From Sepioteuthis lessoniana (Eukaryota; Mollusca; Cephalopoda; Myopsida; Loliginidae): DNA of 64,000 nt. The position numbers and the translations under genes are program-made. Where the stretch lies: assembly GCA_963585895.1 (NCBI GenBank), contig OY757921.1, forward strand, positions 84,308,939-84,372,938, written 5' to 3'. Below the pieces are notes generated by a model. That model worked only from the letters and a program-made list of their open reading frames with translations, searched no databases and was not told the DNA's origin. Within the stretch, counting starts at the first letter, position 1; every line of letters begins with the position of its first letter. Positions 1 through 8,854 of the stretch are shown here, one piece after another.

Positions 1-59
1 CGGTAATGAAGACAGCGCATCACTGAAGACCTCCCTGATGCATCTAAGATGTATGATTG

Positions 60-521
60 AAATGTTTATATACAGTTAAATGTCAAAACAGTTCTATATT
101 AAACAATTCAGTTTAGCGTAAGTACAGTTTCATGGTCAAAAACAGTTCTATTTCAGACAATGCACTTTAGCATCAGTACGCTGTTTAAATGCAAGTACAC
201 AGTTTAATTGTCAAAAACATTTCTATTTCAAGCTATTCAGTTATGTTAAACAGTTCTAATTCAAACAATTTAGTTTAGCATAAGTACGAAGTTTAGTTCT
301 ATTTAACCCATAGACAGAGCCCTATCAGGTGCTACCACTCCGGGCTTGAGTGGATCTGGGAGCAATGATAATAAAGGGGTGCTCCGCATTCCCCAAAGCC
401 CAAGCATCACTGGAACCTCTCCATCAGATTGTTTAGTGTCATATCCAGGTCACTCGTGAGGTGGAGTCATACCCCTCCCCAGAGGTGTAATCGGTGTATT
501 CTACAGTCAAACCGACTGGGC
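60..521 (-). mobile_element. Family D retroposon, 3'-truncated copy
   Basis: Minus-strand copy of the D family. It shows the D middle (repeated 'caattcagtttagcataagt'-like blocks) and then the head, ending at the reverse complement of 'gcccagtcgg'. The tail carrying the 'ggcatattaa'-type end is missing on the left. No protein coding is seen. The family is defined by the complete copy at 55748-56290. Confidence 0.8.
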
Positions 522-670
522 AAAACGAGTCTTGAGAGATCAACGAAGTAAAACAGCAATACATTTATTCATCATTAAGATGGGTGACTTCTTAATTATA
601 AAAAATCCTGTACACAATCTCTGTGCCTAACTAAGCTTTGGAAATAGAATCGTTAGCTAGTTGTTGCTGG
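522..670. other. Unassigned AT-rich sequence
   Basis: A stretch between a D copy and a B copy. I see no open frame, no RNA gene and no match to the other families in the window. Confidence 0.4.
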
Positions 671-959
671 AGGTGTCCGTGGTGTAATAGTTATCGTCGA
701 CGAAAATGGACACGGCAACACGAGTTCAAATCCTGGACAAGTCGATTGCATTTCACATAGCAATAATACCCTTGGGAAAGGTATGAATCCAATTATTCTC
801 CCTTCAGCTATGGGTAAATAGTAGGGTAGACTGAGTTCTTCAGCTTTGATGAGGCAACTAGTCTAGAAGAAGGAAAAGTCTGAATTCAAACCTGTTAAAC
901 TCCGCTTAAAAATCGACCTTGTGTCCTATCCTGCCCGGGCGGAGAGGTTGGGTAAATAG
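671..959 (+). mobile_element. SINE family B, near full length
   Basis: tRNA-derived SINE of about 290 bp. The head has an A-box-like 'tggtgtaatagtt' and a B-box-like 'gagttcaaatcc', which would be an internal RNA polymerase III promoter. The body contains the block around 'ccagctatgggtaaatag'. The 3' end reads 'gaccttgtgtcctatcctg' and then 'ggtaaata'. Other copies have matching limits set by target-site duplications (8135-8428, 53680-53971). Confidence 0.85.
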
Positions 960-1180
960 GATAATGGCTAACATGCTTGATTCTGGTTTATCGAGTGATC
1001 GATTTCGAGCTTCAGTCATGCAATTACATTGATTTTTGAGATTAATATCCTTGATAAAGATATGAACCTTCTTATCTCTCCAGCTATGGGTTAAATAGTA
1101 TCTCTGCTGTTCTCCGAAAAACATGGTTTTGGTAATAAATAACCCACAAAGTTTAATATGGAATCAAACAAAGAAACCAG
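960..1180 (+). mobile_element. SINE family C, diverged copy
   Basis: Directly follows the B copy. It has the C-family order: tRNA-like head with 'aatggctaac', the block 'ctccagctatgggttaaata', then the tail 'aataacccacaaagtt' ending in 'aaacaaagaaacc'. The head is degenerate. Confidence 0.7.
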
Positions 1181-1284
1181 TGATTAATGGAACTGTTTGA
1201 AAACTTGTAGTAATTGTCCATGTTCGTTACTTTCGATTTATAAATAGATATACAAGGATTCATGATATAAAATACTTCGTAAGT

Positions 1285-1383
1285 AAAAGTAAAGTTGTTG
1301 GCGACCTTAATAGAAGGTGACATGAAGGCTCCCTTTTCAATAGCTTTTTTCACCTTTTCACCGAGGTGAACGGGAAGGGCGCT
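1285..1383 (-). mobile_element. SINE family A, 3' part only
   Basis: Minus-strand 3' half of family A, from the 'ggcgacctt' end through 'ggctcccttttcaatag' to 'gggcgct'. It stops abruptly at the B-family sequence that follows, giving an A/B junction near 1383. Confidence 0.7.
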
Positions 1384-1585
1384 GAAGAGCCCAGTCCGTC
1401 CTACTATTTACCCATAGCTGGAGGGAGAATAATTGGATTCATACCTTTCCCAAGGGTATTAGTGCTCTGCGAAATGCAATCAGTCTCGTTCAGGCTTTGA
1501 ACTCGTGTCGCCGTGTCCATGTCCTACGACGATAACCATTACACCACGGGCATGTTAGCCATTATACCCCGGGTGTTCCACCCTG
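1384..1585 (-). mobile_element. SINE family B 5' part plus a second tRNA-like head
   Basis: Minus-strand B sequence running from mid-element to its head ('aaccattacaccacgggc'). A further tRNA-like head (reverse complement of 'ggtataatggctaac') follows at about 1551-1585. The B 3' end is absent and replaced by family A sequence. Confidence 0.65.
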
Positions 1586-1775
1586 TAATCTTTGTTATTT
1601 ATGAAAAAAGATTTTACTATTGTTTTAAAATGGTTTTTCTATTGAATATCTCTGACAACTTAATATAGTTAGGCAGCCTTTAAACATTTGTATTTCTAAG
1701 TTATATAAGCAAAGAGTCGATTTATGCTCTTTTTCTTAACTCTAACCTACCAATATTTTTAAAACAACAAATTCC

Positions 1776-1995
1776 TAGGTGTAATAGTTTAAGCGATGGA
1801 CTGCAGAATCTTAATAAGCGAGTTCGTACTCCAGTCGCGCTATAACGTTCACTTTCGGACAAATATCCTTGGGAAAGGTAAGAATCCCTTCATCCTCCTA
1901 GTTTTTGGTTAAATAGCACCACTACTGTTCTAGAAAGATGAATTTGGCATTAAATAACCCACGAAGGTCGATATGCAATTAAAACAAAGAAACCC
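1776..1995 (+). mobile_element. SINE family C, complete, with target-site duplication
   Basis: 220 bp copy with head 'taggtgtaatagtttaagcg', B-box-like 'gagttcgtactcc', middle 'ccttgggaaaggta' and tail 'ggcattaaataacccac' ending in 'aaacaaagaaaccc'. It is flanked by a perfect 13-bp direct repeat 'aacaacaaattcc' at 1763-1775 and 1996-2008, which fixes both ends of the family. Confidence 0.9.
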
Positions 1996-2008
1996 AACAA
2001 CAAATTCC

Positions 2009-2890
2009 CCAATCCCCCAAAATTAAGTAAACCAAACGGGGAAAAAACCCATAAGAAAATAATCAAGAAGTTATTGTTAAGTAGTATTATAAGTATTCCT
2101 TTGTTCACTTAACAACCCATCAAGAAGAAATGTTTCTCAAGGAAACTACATGACGTAAAAGAACAAAATGTACGGATACCCACTTCAATCCCAATAAATT
2201 AACGAATGTGACCGCTTAATAGATGTTGAAGAAGATAGTATCAAAGAACAGTTAGTAGCAAATATCCAACGAAATGAAAGTGTTGCACTTGAAATGAACG
2301 CAGTTAATAACGAAAAAGATAATAAACATTAAAACAATCAAGCAATGATTGTATTAAAATTCCAGCAACAGAAAACAAATACAACAAATTAGTGAATAGA
2401 CAACCTCAAATAGAAAACCTTAACCACACAGAAAACAAAAAATTAAAACATAAAAGGAAGTAAAATGCAATAGGAGAGTGTGATATGATAACTAATTCTC
2501 ATATGAAAGAAAGAGCACCGTTAAAACAAAAATGAGAAAAAACAAGTTAATCCTAATAAAGTTGGCAAACTATGCCATAGAAGGCCTTCAAAAAGAATTT
2601 AAAGCAAATCTTACGCTTTCAAATGAAATGATATATTCGACTGCTATATTAGCTCAGTAGCTATTACGCCTCGATAAAATAGCTTTTAGCAAAAAAAAAA
2701 AAAAAAAAAAATCAAGGATACACATTTCCTTAATTGATACAAGAAGCTGATGAATAAATATTATCGATTTTCACATCGTGAAACTAACAGTTACGCTAAA
2801 TGACATGGGATGATCATTCTATTTTAAACGTTTTTAAAAGTGATTTTGCTCATCTGTCTGCATTCGTCTTATATATATATATATATATAT
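2009..2890. other. A-rich unassigned region with poly(A) run
   Basis: A-rich DNA with no long frame in either direction and a pure A run near 2692-2711. Parts look like decayed lysine/asparagine-rich coding sequence, but I cannot tie them to a protein family. A (TA)n tract lies at 2870-2893. Confidence 0.4.
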
Positions 2891-2897
2891 ATAGTAC

Positions 2898-3158
2898 ACT
2901 AAAGTTGGCGAATGTAGTCGAGGGCGACCAGTATGCTCCCTTTTTAATAGCTTCTACACTGAGGTGTAGGGGAGGGCGCTACTCCTTTCCCTGGATTGCT
3001 CCACTTTACCCTTGATACGTACCTTATATTGCTGTGTGTTAAGCGAGGAGGTATCAAGTACCATTTTAAAAGACATTTGTATGGCGCGTACTGGGATTGA
3101 ACCCAGGTCTCCCGGACCATTGGCGAACACTCTATCCACTAAGCCAATGAGCCGGTTT
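2898..3158 (-). mobile_element. SINE family A, complete
   Basis: About 260 bp, minus strand. The tRNA-like head at the right has A-box-like 'ttggcttagtgg' and B-box-like 'gggttcaatccc' (read on the minus strand). The body reads through 'tggtacttgat', and the 3' end is at the left ('gccaacttt') next to (TA)n. It forms an inverted pair with the next copy. Confidence 0.88.
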
Positions 3159-3179
3159 ATATATATATATATATATACT

Positions 3180-3420
3180 GTGGGTGATTGACCTAATGCG
3201 TAGAATGTTCACTAAGGGTCCGGGAGACCGGGGTTCAGTCCCAGGTTGAGTCATACCAAAGACTCAAGAAATGGTACTTGATTCACCACTATAAGGTAAA
3301 GATCAAGGATAAAGTGAAGCAATCCAGAGAATGGTATAGCGCCCTCCTCGACACCACGTGTAGTAGCTATACAAAAGGGAGCCTTCAGGTCATCCTCGAC
3401 TTAGGTCACCAACTTTACTT
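3180..3420 (+). mobile_element. SINE family A, complete but diverged
   Basis: Plus-strand copy in tail-out orientation to the copy at 2898-3158, about 20 bp away across a (TA)n spacer. The head carries 'ggttcagtccc' as B-box. The 3' end is 'caccaactttactt' followed by (TA)n. Confidence 0.85.
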
Positions 3421-3474
3421 ACTTATATATATATATATATATATATAGAAGAAAATAGAAAAGAGAAGTAATAA

Positions 3475-3953
3475 AAAAGTGATGTACTTATTCAAAAGGA
3501 AAGTCAACGTTAAAACGTTTTGGTTTTAATAAACCTTCATCAGGACTTTAAGATTGTGAAACAACTCTTGATAGAACAACAAGGGATGTTTTAATAGAAT
3601 ACAATAACAAGGGAAAAGAAAAGTATATATACAAAGGAAGATCATATATTCGTTCAATCAATCGATCAGCGTTCTTTTTTTTTTTTTTTTTTTTTGAAAA
3701 ACCATCACGTGATTGGCACAGGCTACGATTTTTAAATGTCTTGAATTTATAGAAATTAGAAGGGATTGAAAGATGAGAATAGAAAAAAAAATACCAAAAC
3801 AATCCTGATATGTTTGCTTTCATCATATTTCAATCCGTTGTTCAAACATCCATCGTTTTTCTAGCAACGCTTATTTCACCATCTTGATGTAAGTTTATTA
3901 AAACCGAAACGTTTTAACGTTGACTTTCCTTTATGATAAATTCATCACTTTTG
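3475..3953. mobile_element. Short element bounded by ~70-bp inverted repeats with hammerhead motifs (Penelope-terminus-like)
   Basis: The left arm (3475-3546) and right arm (3879-3953) are inverted copies of each other; both contain 'gtcaacgttaaaacgtt' or its complement. The roughly 330 bp between them is AT-rich, has a T run at 3674-3695 and has no convincing frame. Penelope-like retroelements are known to carry hammerhead motifs in their terminal repeats, so a pLTR remnant is my best guess. A non-autonomous foldback element is the alternative. Confidence 0.6.
3500..3549 (-). ncRNA. Hammerhead ribozyme motif, one core base altered
   Basis: On the minus strand: helix I strand AAAGTC, core CTGATGA, helix II GGTTT/AAACC with a 4-nt loop, then AAAAC where GAAAC is expected (G12 to A), a short helix III GTT/AAC, and GTT followed by GACTTT, which pairs with AAAGTC. 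The fold is complete, but the G12 change should reduce or abolish cleavage. The right arm (3881-3938, plus) keeps GAAAC but has a damaged CTGATGA. Confidence 0.65.
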
Positions 3954-4440
3954 GATTACTTTACTTTCCAATTTTCTTTATATTGTCGCATTCATTTCCA
4001 CTTTTTACTTTCTTATTTAACTATGATCAGAATTTAACGCTGAACGCGTTTTTAATCAGAAACTTCTTCACATTGTTCTATATGCAACAATGCAAAGCAA
4101 TATCATATGTTCATTATTAAATAGAATAACGTTAAAAAAAAACCAAAATTACGTTTCTGAGTTTCCCGTGGCCTATCGTCAGGTGAGCCAGTCTTAACAC
4201 ATTATACTGAATTCCTAGCAACATGAACATCGGAGCCATGAGTTTTCATACTGATTTTATTATCTTTCAGTTTTATTGATGAAATATTACATACACATAT
4301 ATAAACATGTGTAACCGTCGGTACAATAATATACCGGTACGCACCCTGAATAACATCATTAAAATCAAAGGGAAAATACTCACAACGTAAGATCAAGTTA
4401 GAATTTTAAAATATTTCAATCGTTTTTTGCCTCGATGTGG

Positions 4441-4532
4441 CTACCTATCTAGGAAAAGGAAAACTTTGATTTCAACCGTGTAAGACATTGTTTAAAAACT
4501 GACCTTGTATCACATCCTACTAGTGCGGAGAG
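4441..4532 (+). mobile_element. SINE family B, 3' fragment
   Basis: Only the 3' third is present: an 'aggaaaaggaaaactttga' type block and 'gaccttgtatcacatcct', running into (GATA)n. Confidence 0.6.
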
Positions 4533-4760
4533 ATAGATAGATAGATTATTGGTTATGCAGCGTGTCAAAACGTGTTGGGTTAATTTAAACTTAGAGCTGT
4601 CTTCTGTCTTTTACACTGGCCTCAGGTTACTTAAACTACCTGTTGTTCTTTAGTGGGCACCCATTTACGTAATGAACAGGCTCATTACTGCTTAACTGCG
4701 ATGATCTGACAGAACTGGTGCTTTCAGCATGATTTAAGTCGTCGTGTGAAGGGGCTGTTA
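4533..4760. other. Unassigned sequence
   Basis: Single-copy-looking DNA between a B fragment and a (CA)n(TA)n tract. I recognise nothing coding or repeated here. Confidence 0.4.
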
Positions 4761-4761
4761 A

Positions 4762-4763
4762 AT

Positions 4764-4810
<47 letters not shown>
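4762..4810. repeat. (CA)n(TA)n compound microsatellite
   Basis: Pure CA repeats followed by pure TA repeats, ending at the mariner terminal repeat. Confidence 0.95.
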
Positions 4811-4811
<1 letters not shown>

Positions 4812-5497
4812 GAGGATCATTAAATAAGCTTCCAGACATTTTTCGTATGGGCACTTTTATTGATAGTACACTCATGAAACTCTAGTCCCCTTCCAAGGAA
4901 TCTCCTCCAGCTGCTGTGCACTTGTTGTACCGTTCCAACAATTTCTGGAGGGCCCAATGGAAGTCCTCTTGTGTGAGCGTGTCAATGACCTTCGTCACAG
5001 CCCCCTCAATTGTCTCATAACGACAGACTCTAAGCTTAGGGAATAATCAAAAGTCACAGGGAGCAAGGTCTGGACTATAGGGAGGCTGAAGAATTGTCTT
5101 GATGCCCGTCTTGGTCAAATAGTCTGTGACGAGGATGGAGTTGTGGACTGGTGCATTGTCCTGGTGAAAATGTCACTGACCCGATTTGAAGAGTGCTGGC
5201 CTCTTCTCTAGGAATCTCTTCCTGAACTCCCTTAAAGCCTCAACATAGTAACCCTGACATTAACCCTTTGGCCAATCAACTCTTGTGTTCTGACTTCCTT
5301 ACTCCTCCTACACCTCTCATCATCCCTTACAGACTCTCTGCCTTCCTTGAATCTCTTATGCCACTGATGATCGATTCATGCAAGATGGTCGAAAAGCAGT
5401 CTCATCAGATGTATAGCAATAACGTACTGAAGTTTCAAGAGTCCATGACAATTTTAAATGCCTGTCCAAAAAAAGTCTGAAAACTTTTTGAATGATC

Positions 5498-5498
<1 letters not shown>
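4811..5498 (-). mobile_element. Mariner element, internally deleted (688 bp)
   Basis: The terminal repeat 'cgaggatcattaaataag' lies at the left and its partner at 5475-5498. Minus-strand reading gives the mariner transposase C-terminal half with the QDNAPVHNS catalytic region and the YSPDLAPCDF motif. An N-terminal HTH/linker remnant with 'ESVRDDER'-like residues lies before it. The stretch that should hold the first catalytic Asp is missing. At 688 bp it is about half of an autonomous mariner (about 1.3 kb). It cannot encode an active enzyme. A sibling with the same deletion lies at 41860-42762. Confidence 0.85.
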
Positions 5499-5531
<33 letters not shown>

Positions 5532-5532
<1 letters not shown>

Positions 5533-5690
5533 TGTCATCCACAGACAGAGTGTTTCGTTGTATCAAAACTCTTCAGTGTGGCTAGACACGTAGGACGCTT
5601 GAAACAGAGATCGAAATCCACCATACTTTACGTTTGACTTAGTATCAGATCGTTCGGCCAACGAGCGTACCACGTCGGCAAGGGAATTAT
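5532..5690 (-). mobile_element. Family H retroposon: tRNA-like head plus hammerhead module
   Basis: On the minus strand a tRNA-like region (A-box-like around 'gacgtggtacgctcg', B-box-like 'ggatttcgatct') is followed by 'gtctagccaca' and a hammerhead core, ending in 'ggatgacaatatata' and (TA)n. The tRNA-like part differs from that of the copy at 6286-6425, while the hammerhead part is closely similar. Confidence 0.65.
5534..5587 (-). ncRNA. Hammerhead ribozyme motif (type I, minimal helix III)
   Basis: Minus strand, in order: helix I strand CCACA; core CTGAAGA (position 7 is A, a position that varies naturally in hammerheads); helix II GTT/AAC with a loop containing TGATA; GAAA; helix III CA..TG of about 3 bp with A15.1-U16.1; cleavage triplet GTC; then TGTGG, which pairs with CCACA. 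GTC/GAC outside helix I can extend the stem past an internal loop. All invariant core bases are present. Cleavage has not been shown. Confidence 0.75.
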
Positions 5691-5749
5691 AAGGTATTAT
5701 GTTGCAACAGCAGTAGTACTGTTCGTTTGTTTACATTTTATACCTTACC

Positions 5750-5759
<10 letters not shown>

Positions 5760-5794
<35 letters not shown>
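5760..5794. repeat. (TA)n microsatellite
   Basis: Uninterrupted TA dinucleotides. Confidence 0.95.
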
Positions 5795-5796
<2 letters not shown>

Positions 5797-6030
5797 TATT
5801 TACTTATTCCTTTGCTCAAGCGAAATGCAACACAAGGTCAATTCTAAGCGGAGTTTAACAGGTCTAAAGAAAGAGTTTTACATCTAGAATGGTTGCTATA
5901 CCAAAGTTGAAGAGCCTTTCCTACTCTACTATTTATCCATAGCTGATAGGGGAATAGTTGGATTTATATATTACCAATGGGCATTAGCATGATGTGAATG
6001 CTACCACTCTCGTCTAGAATTCTTACTCGA
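5797..6030 (-). mobile_element. SINE family B, diverged
   Basis: Minus-strand order is preserved: 3' end 'acaaggtcaattctaagcgg' at the left, then the block 'tatttatccatagctg'. The head is degraded at about 6000-6030. Confidence 0.7.
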
Positions 6031-6070
6031 TTCGTCGTCTTCGTATATATATATATATATATATATATAT

Positions 6071-6102
6071 GGATGACAATATATATTGTGGATGACAATA
6101 GA
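6071..6102 (+). repeat. Two tandem family H 3'-tail fragments
   Basis: 'ggatgacaatatata' is followed at once by 'tgtggatgacaata'. Both match the segment of family H just downstream of the predicted hammerhead cleavage site. No head accompanies them. Confidence 0.6.
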
Positions 6103-6285
6103 TATATATACTCCCCTACCCCCGTAGGGTTGAGTTCTCTAGCGAAGAAGTAATCGTGTTGCCATTAGCGCCTTTGCAAGTCTCTTCGTATTTGAATTGA
6201 GATCTCGGCGGCCGTTTGAACGGATGTATGTAAACAATACTAATTGTGGTTCATAACCGTTTAAAAATGTACCTCGTAGCTAATT

Positions 6286-6418
6286 TCTCCTTGTAGCTAA
6301 ATGGTTAGAAGCTCGGCTTGGTGTTTCAGTCAACCGGGTTTCGATCCCAGCTACGGGGAGATACTGTCTAGCCACACTGATGAGTTCTGATAGAACGAAA
6401 CAGATCTGTCTGTGGATG

Positions 6419-6425
<7 letters not shown>
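6286..6425 (+). mobile_element. Family H retroposon: tRNA-like head plus hammerhead module
   Basis: The head resembles a tRNA: 'gtagctaaatggttaga' as A-box region and 'gggtttcgatccc' as B-box, with flanking 'ccttgtagct' and 'agctacgggg' that can pair like an acceptor stem. A hammerhead core follows within 20 bp, then 'ggatgacaat' and a long (TA)n. It is not a plausible functional tRNA gene, because the anticodon region is irregular and it is fused to the ribozyme module. Confidence 0.7.
6361..6420 (+). ncRNA. Hammerhead ribozyme motif, intact consensus core
   Basis: Reads CCACA (6372-6376), CTGATGA (6377-6383), helix II GTTC/GAAC closing TGATA, GAAA (6397-6400), a 3-bp helix III closing a GATC loop, GTC (6408-6410), then TGTGG (6411-6415), which pairs with CCACA. 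GTC at 6365-6367 can pair with GAC at 6418-6420 across an internal loop, as in natural type I hammerheads. Predicted cleavage is after 6410. Activity is inferred from consensus only. Confidence 0.8.

Positions 6426-6461
<36 letters not shown>
6426..6461. repeat. (TA)n microsatellite
   Basis: TA tract that follows the family H tail. Confidence 0.95.
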
Positions 6462-6464
<3 letters not shown>

Positions 6465-6469
6465 TCAGT

Positions 6470-7649
6470 GCAAGTAAGCTCATCAATTTCTCATAATTAA
6501 CCCGACCGGTTGGTGGTAATTGAATATAATGCATTTCTTTCTTTTGGGTTACGTGGACATTTATATTGCGGCTTGGAATAAAATAGTTTTCTTAGAAACA
6601 AGATATTTCTGCCATTGTATTATATTGACCTTTTCCTATGACATTCACTCCGACTCCAGCCAAAGAGAATTACGAATCTATCCAAATATAACTGCTATTC
6701 TAAAATAATAACTGCTCTTAATAGAATTATTATTTTAGCCGACTAGTTACATGACGTTTTTATAGATACATTCTTTGCTGTTTATCACGCTGCTAACCAC
6801 TTTAAAAGGCTTATTTACGACGATAAACTTGTCTCCTAAGCGTTCTCTCAGGGATGCAAATATATATTCATAAAAAATGCCGGATTGTATAGCAACGTGC
6901 TTAGGTCAAAATATGTCTTGTCGTACACGTTTAAAGTTGGCCGAGTGTAAATAAAAGTCCAAACCAATTTCGCTATGGAAAGAGTGGAGAATAAAATAAC
7001 GGAAAGGTAAAGGAATATGACCGTAACAGGAAGGACATAAGCGTTTATTGATTATTCAATGGAGAAGAGTAGAAGCAGGAAGAGACAGAAATAGGCGGGA
7101 AAATTGCTTTTCAGAGGAGAGCGAAAGAAGAGAAAAAAAAAAAGAGAAAATGGCTAATAGAAAGATTTGAAATGAAGCTAAAGACGATGGACGTATAAGG
7201 AATATCTTATAGAGAAAGAGGTCGATAGTAAGTGCTGTTAATGAAGAAGTGGAAAAGGGATTTCGAGAAAAAAATTGGAGGCAAAGATTTATTGATTGAA
7301 AAATACGAGAGGCGAGATTACGACTGAGTGATTTTAACGACATGTCAAGCTGCCTTGGGTTATTTAATGCATACAGGTCACGAGATTGCGTTCATTATAA
7401 AAAGTGCACCGGGTGAGCACAAAAACACTATGCGGCAACTTGGATTTCACCGCACTCGAGGGTTTGGACAGGTGCACAGAGATTATGTTGGTGAGAAAAA
7501 TATTGTAAGTTAATGCAAGCAATATGATTATATTTATAATCATATTTCAATAAGTTTCAATGTTATGACAACTTGAAATCAAGTAGTGTCTGTCCTGTTG
7601 AATACAAAAAAATTTTAACATTGGAGGAATATAGGGTAAACATATGAAA
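6470..7649. other. Unassigned, partly purine-rich region
   Basis: About 1.2 kb without a recognisable repeat family or gene. From 7040 to 7320 the plus strand is strongly purine-rich, which by itself produces an open minus-strand frame of Ser/Leu/Phe. I do not consider it coding. Confidence 0.4.
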
Positions 7650-7868
7650 TTGTTGTCGACCTTATTCAAGGGAGATCCGAAAGCTCCATTTTCAATAGCT
7701 ACTACTCCTCTCCCTGGATTGCTCCTCTTTACCCTCGATCTGTACCTTATAATACTTAGTGTTAAGCAAAGCAGCATCAAGTACTATTTTTAAGTATTTG
7801 GTATGACTCGACCTGGGATTTAACCCCGGTCTCCCGGACCATTGGCAAACACTCTACTCATTAGGAAA
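7650..7868 (-). mobile_element. SINE family A, 5'-truncated
   Basis: Minus-strand A copy with the 3' block at the left, B-box-like 'ggatttaaccccgg' (plus strand) and head remnants to about 7868. A gap removes the usual 'gggcgctac' block. Confidence 0.78.
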
Positions 7869-8134
7869 AACTAAAAATTTAACCAATACAGTATATATAT
7901 ATATGTGTGCGTGTGTGTGTGTGTGCGTGCGTTTGTTAAAAGTAACACAGAACCACAAATAAGAATTAAAAGTCTTTAAAGTGGTTCGGGATGCGCGTTT
8001 ATACATTTCCATTTTTTGTGAAGTGTTTTTTTTTTTGTTTTCTTTGCTCATGATCCCTCCGAATACAAACAATTTTAAGCATATCTATTTGACCGATAGA
8101 TGGAAGAATAACAAGTATTACCAGTTCATGTTAT

Positions 8135-8428
8135 CATATTTACCCAACCCCTCTGCTCGAGCAGGATATGACACAAGGTCAATTTTTAAGCGGAGTTTAG
8201 CAGGTTTGAATTCAGAGTTTTCCTTCTCCTAGACGAGTTGCCTTACTAAGGCTGAAGAACTCAGTCTGCCCTACTATTTACCCATAGCTGGAGGGAGAAT
8301 AACTGGATTCATTGGATTCCAAGGGTATTAGTGCTATGTGAAATGCAATCAGTCTCATCCAGGATTTGAACTCGTGTCGCCGTGTCCATTTCCTACGACG
8401 ATAACCATTACACCACGGGCACCTCCAC
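8135..8428 (-). mobile_element. SINE family B, complete, with target-site duplication
   Basis: 294 bp minus-strand copy flanked by direct repeats 'ttcatgttat' (8125-8134 and 8429-8438). The head reads 'ggtgcccgtggtgtaatgg' on the minus strand, the B-box-like motif is 'gagttcaaatcc', and the 3' end 'gggttgggtaaata' abuts the left duplication. It is the best-bounded B copy together with 53680-53971. Confidence 0.9.
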
Positions 8429-8449
8429 TTCATGTTATAGTGGATTTTA

Positions 8450-8600
8450 AAGTAATGGAAATGAGGGTGGGGTACTCTTGAGTCGCTATATTCTTAGAAA
8501 TAGAGCCTTATTATCAGATACAATTTACTGTCACTCATTTTTGGTGAGAGGGGTCTCATTATTCTGTTGTGGTCACAGTCAACATATTGGATAGACCGTG
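8450..8600 (-). mobile_element. Family D head fragment, highly diverged
   Basis: Keeps the minus-strand order of the D head ('ggggtactc', then 'tagagccttattatcaga', then 'gaggggtctca') with many changes. Confidence 0.5.
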
Positions 8601-8689
8601 TGCAGAAAAAAACAAACTCTTAAATGAGAATTTCTGTAAAATGTAAACATGAATATACAATGAACGCGATCTCGTAGTGTCGAGGGATA

Positions 8690-8740
8690 AATTAACCCTA
8701 GACAAGTTGACGAGCCTCTAAAATCAATCAATCATTTTTA
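8690..8740 (+). repeat. Family I 3'-tail fragment
   Basis: 'ctagacaagttgacgagcc' followed by 'aaaatcaatcaatca'. Similar tails occur at 31590-31625 and 49205-49265. It looks like the end of a retroposon, but the body is not defined. Confidence 0.45.
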
Positions 8741-8759
8741 TAGCATTGTACGAAAACAT

Positions 8760-8840
8760 AGTGAAATTTTATGTTTGATTTCGATTGCATATTGCTCTAC
8801 TTCTAAGGTATTCAGTACTATTTTAAATTTTATTTGGCAT
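8760..8840 (-). mobile_element. SINE family A fragment, degraded
   Basis: Resembles the A-family interior ('tcagtactattttaaa' then 'tttggcat') on the minus strand. It is short and diverged. Confidence 0.4.
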
Positions 8841-8854
8841 TCTATATATATTTT

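Noticed and set aside
2740..2800. Another hammerhead (CTGATGA at about 2748)
   Set aside because: GTGAAAC follows at a plausible distance, but no pairing helix II or helix I could be built.
6286..6360. Candidate functional tRNA gene
   Set aside because: It has A- and B-box-like parts and an acceptor-like pairing, but the middle does not fold as a proper anticodon arm and it is joined to the ribozyme module. Treated as a SINE head.
7056..7343. 95-codon Ser/Leu/Phe-rich frame, minus strand
   Set aside because: Explained by a purine-rich plus strand that lacks stop codons on the other strand.
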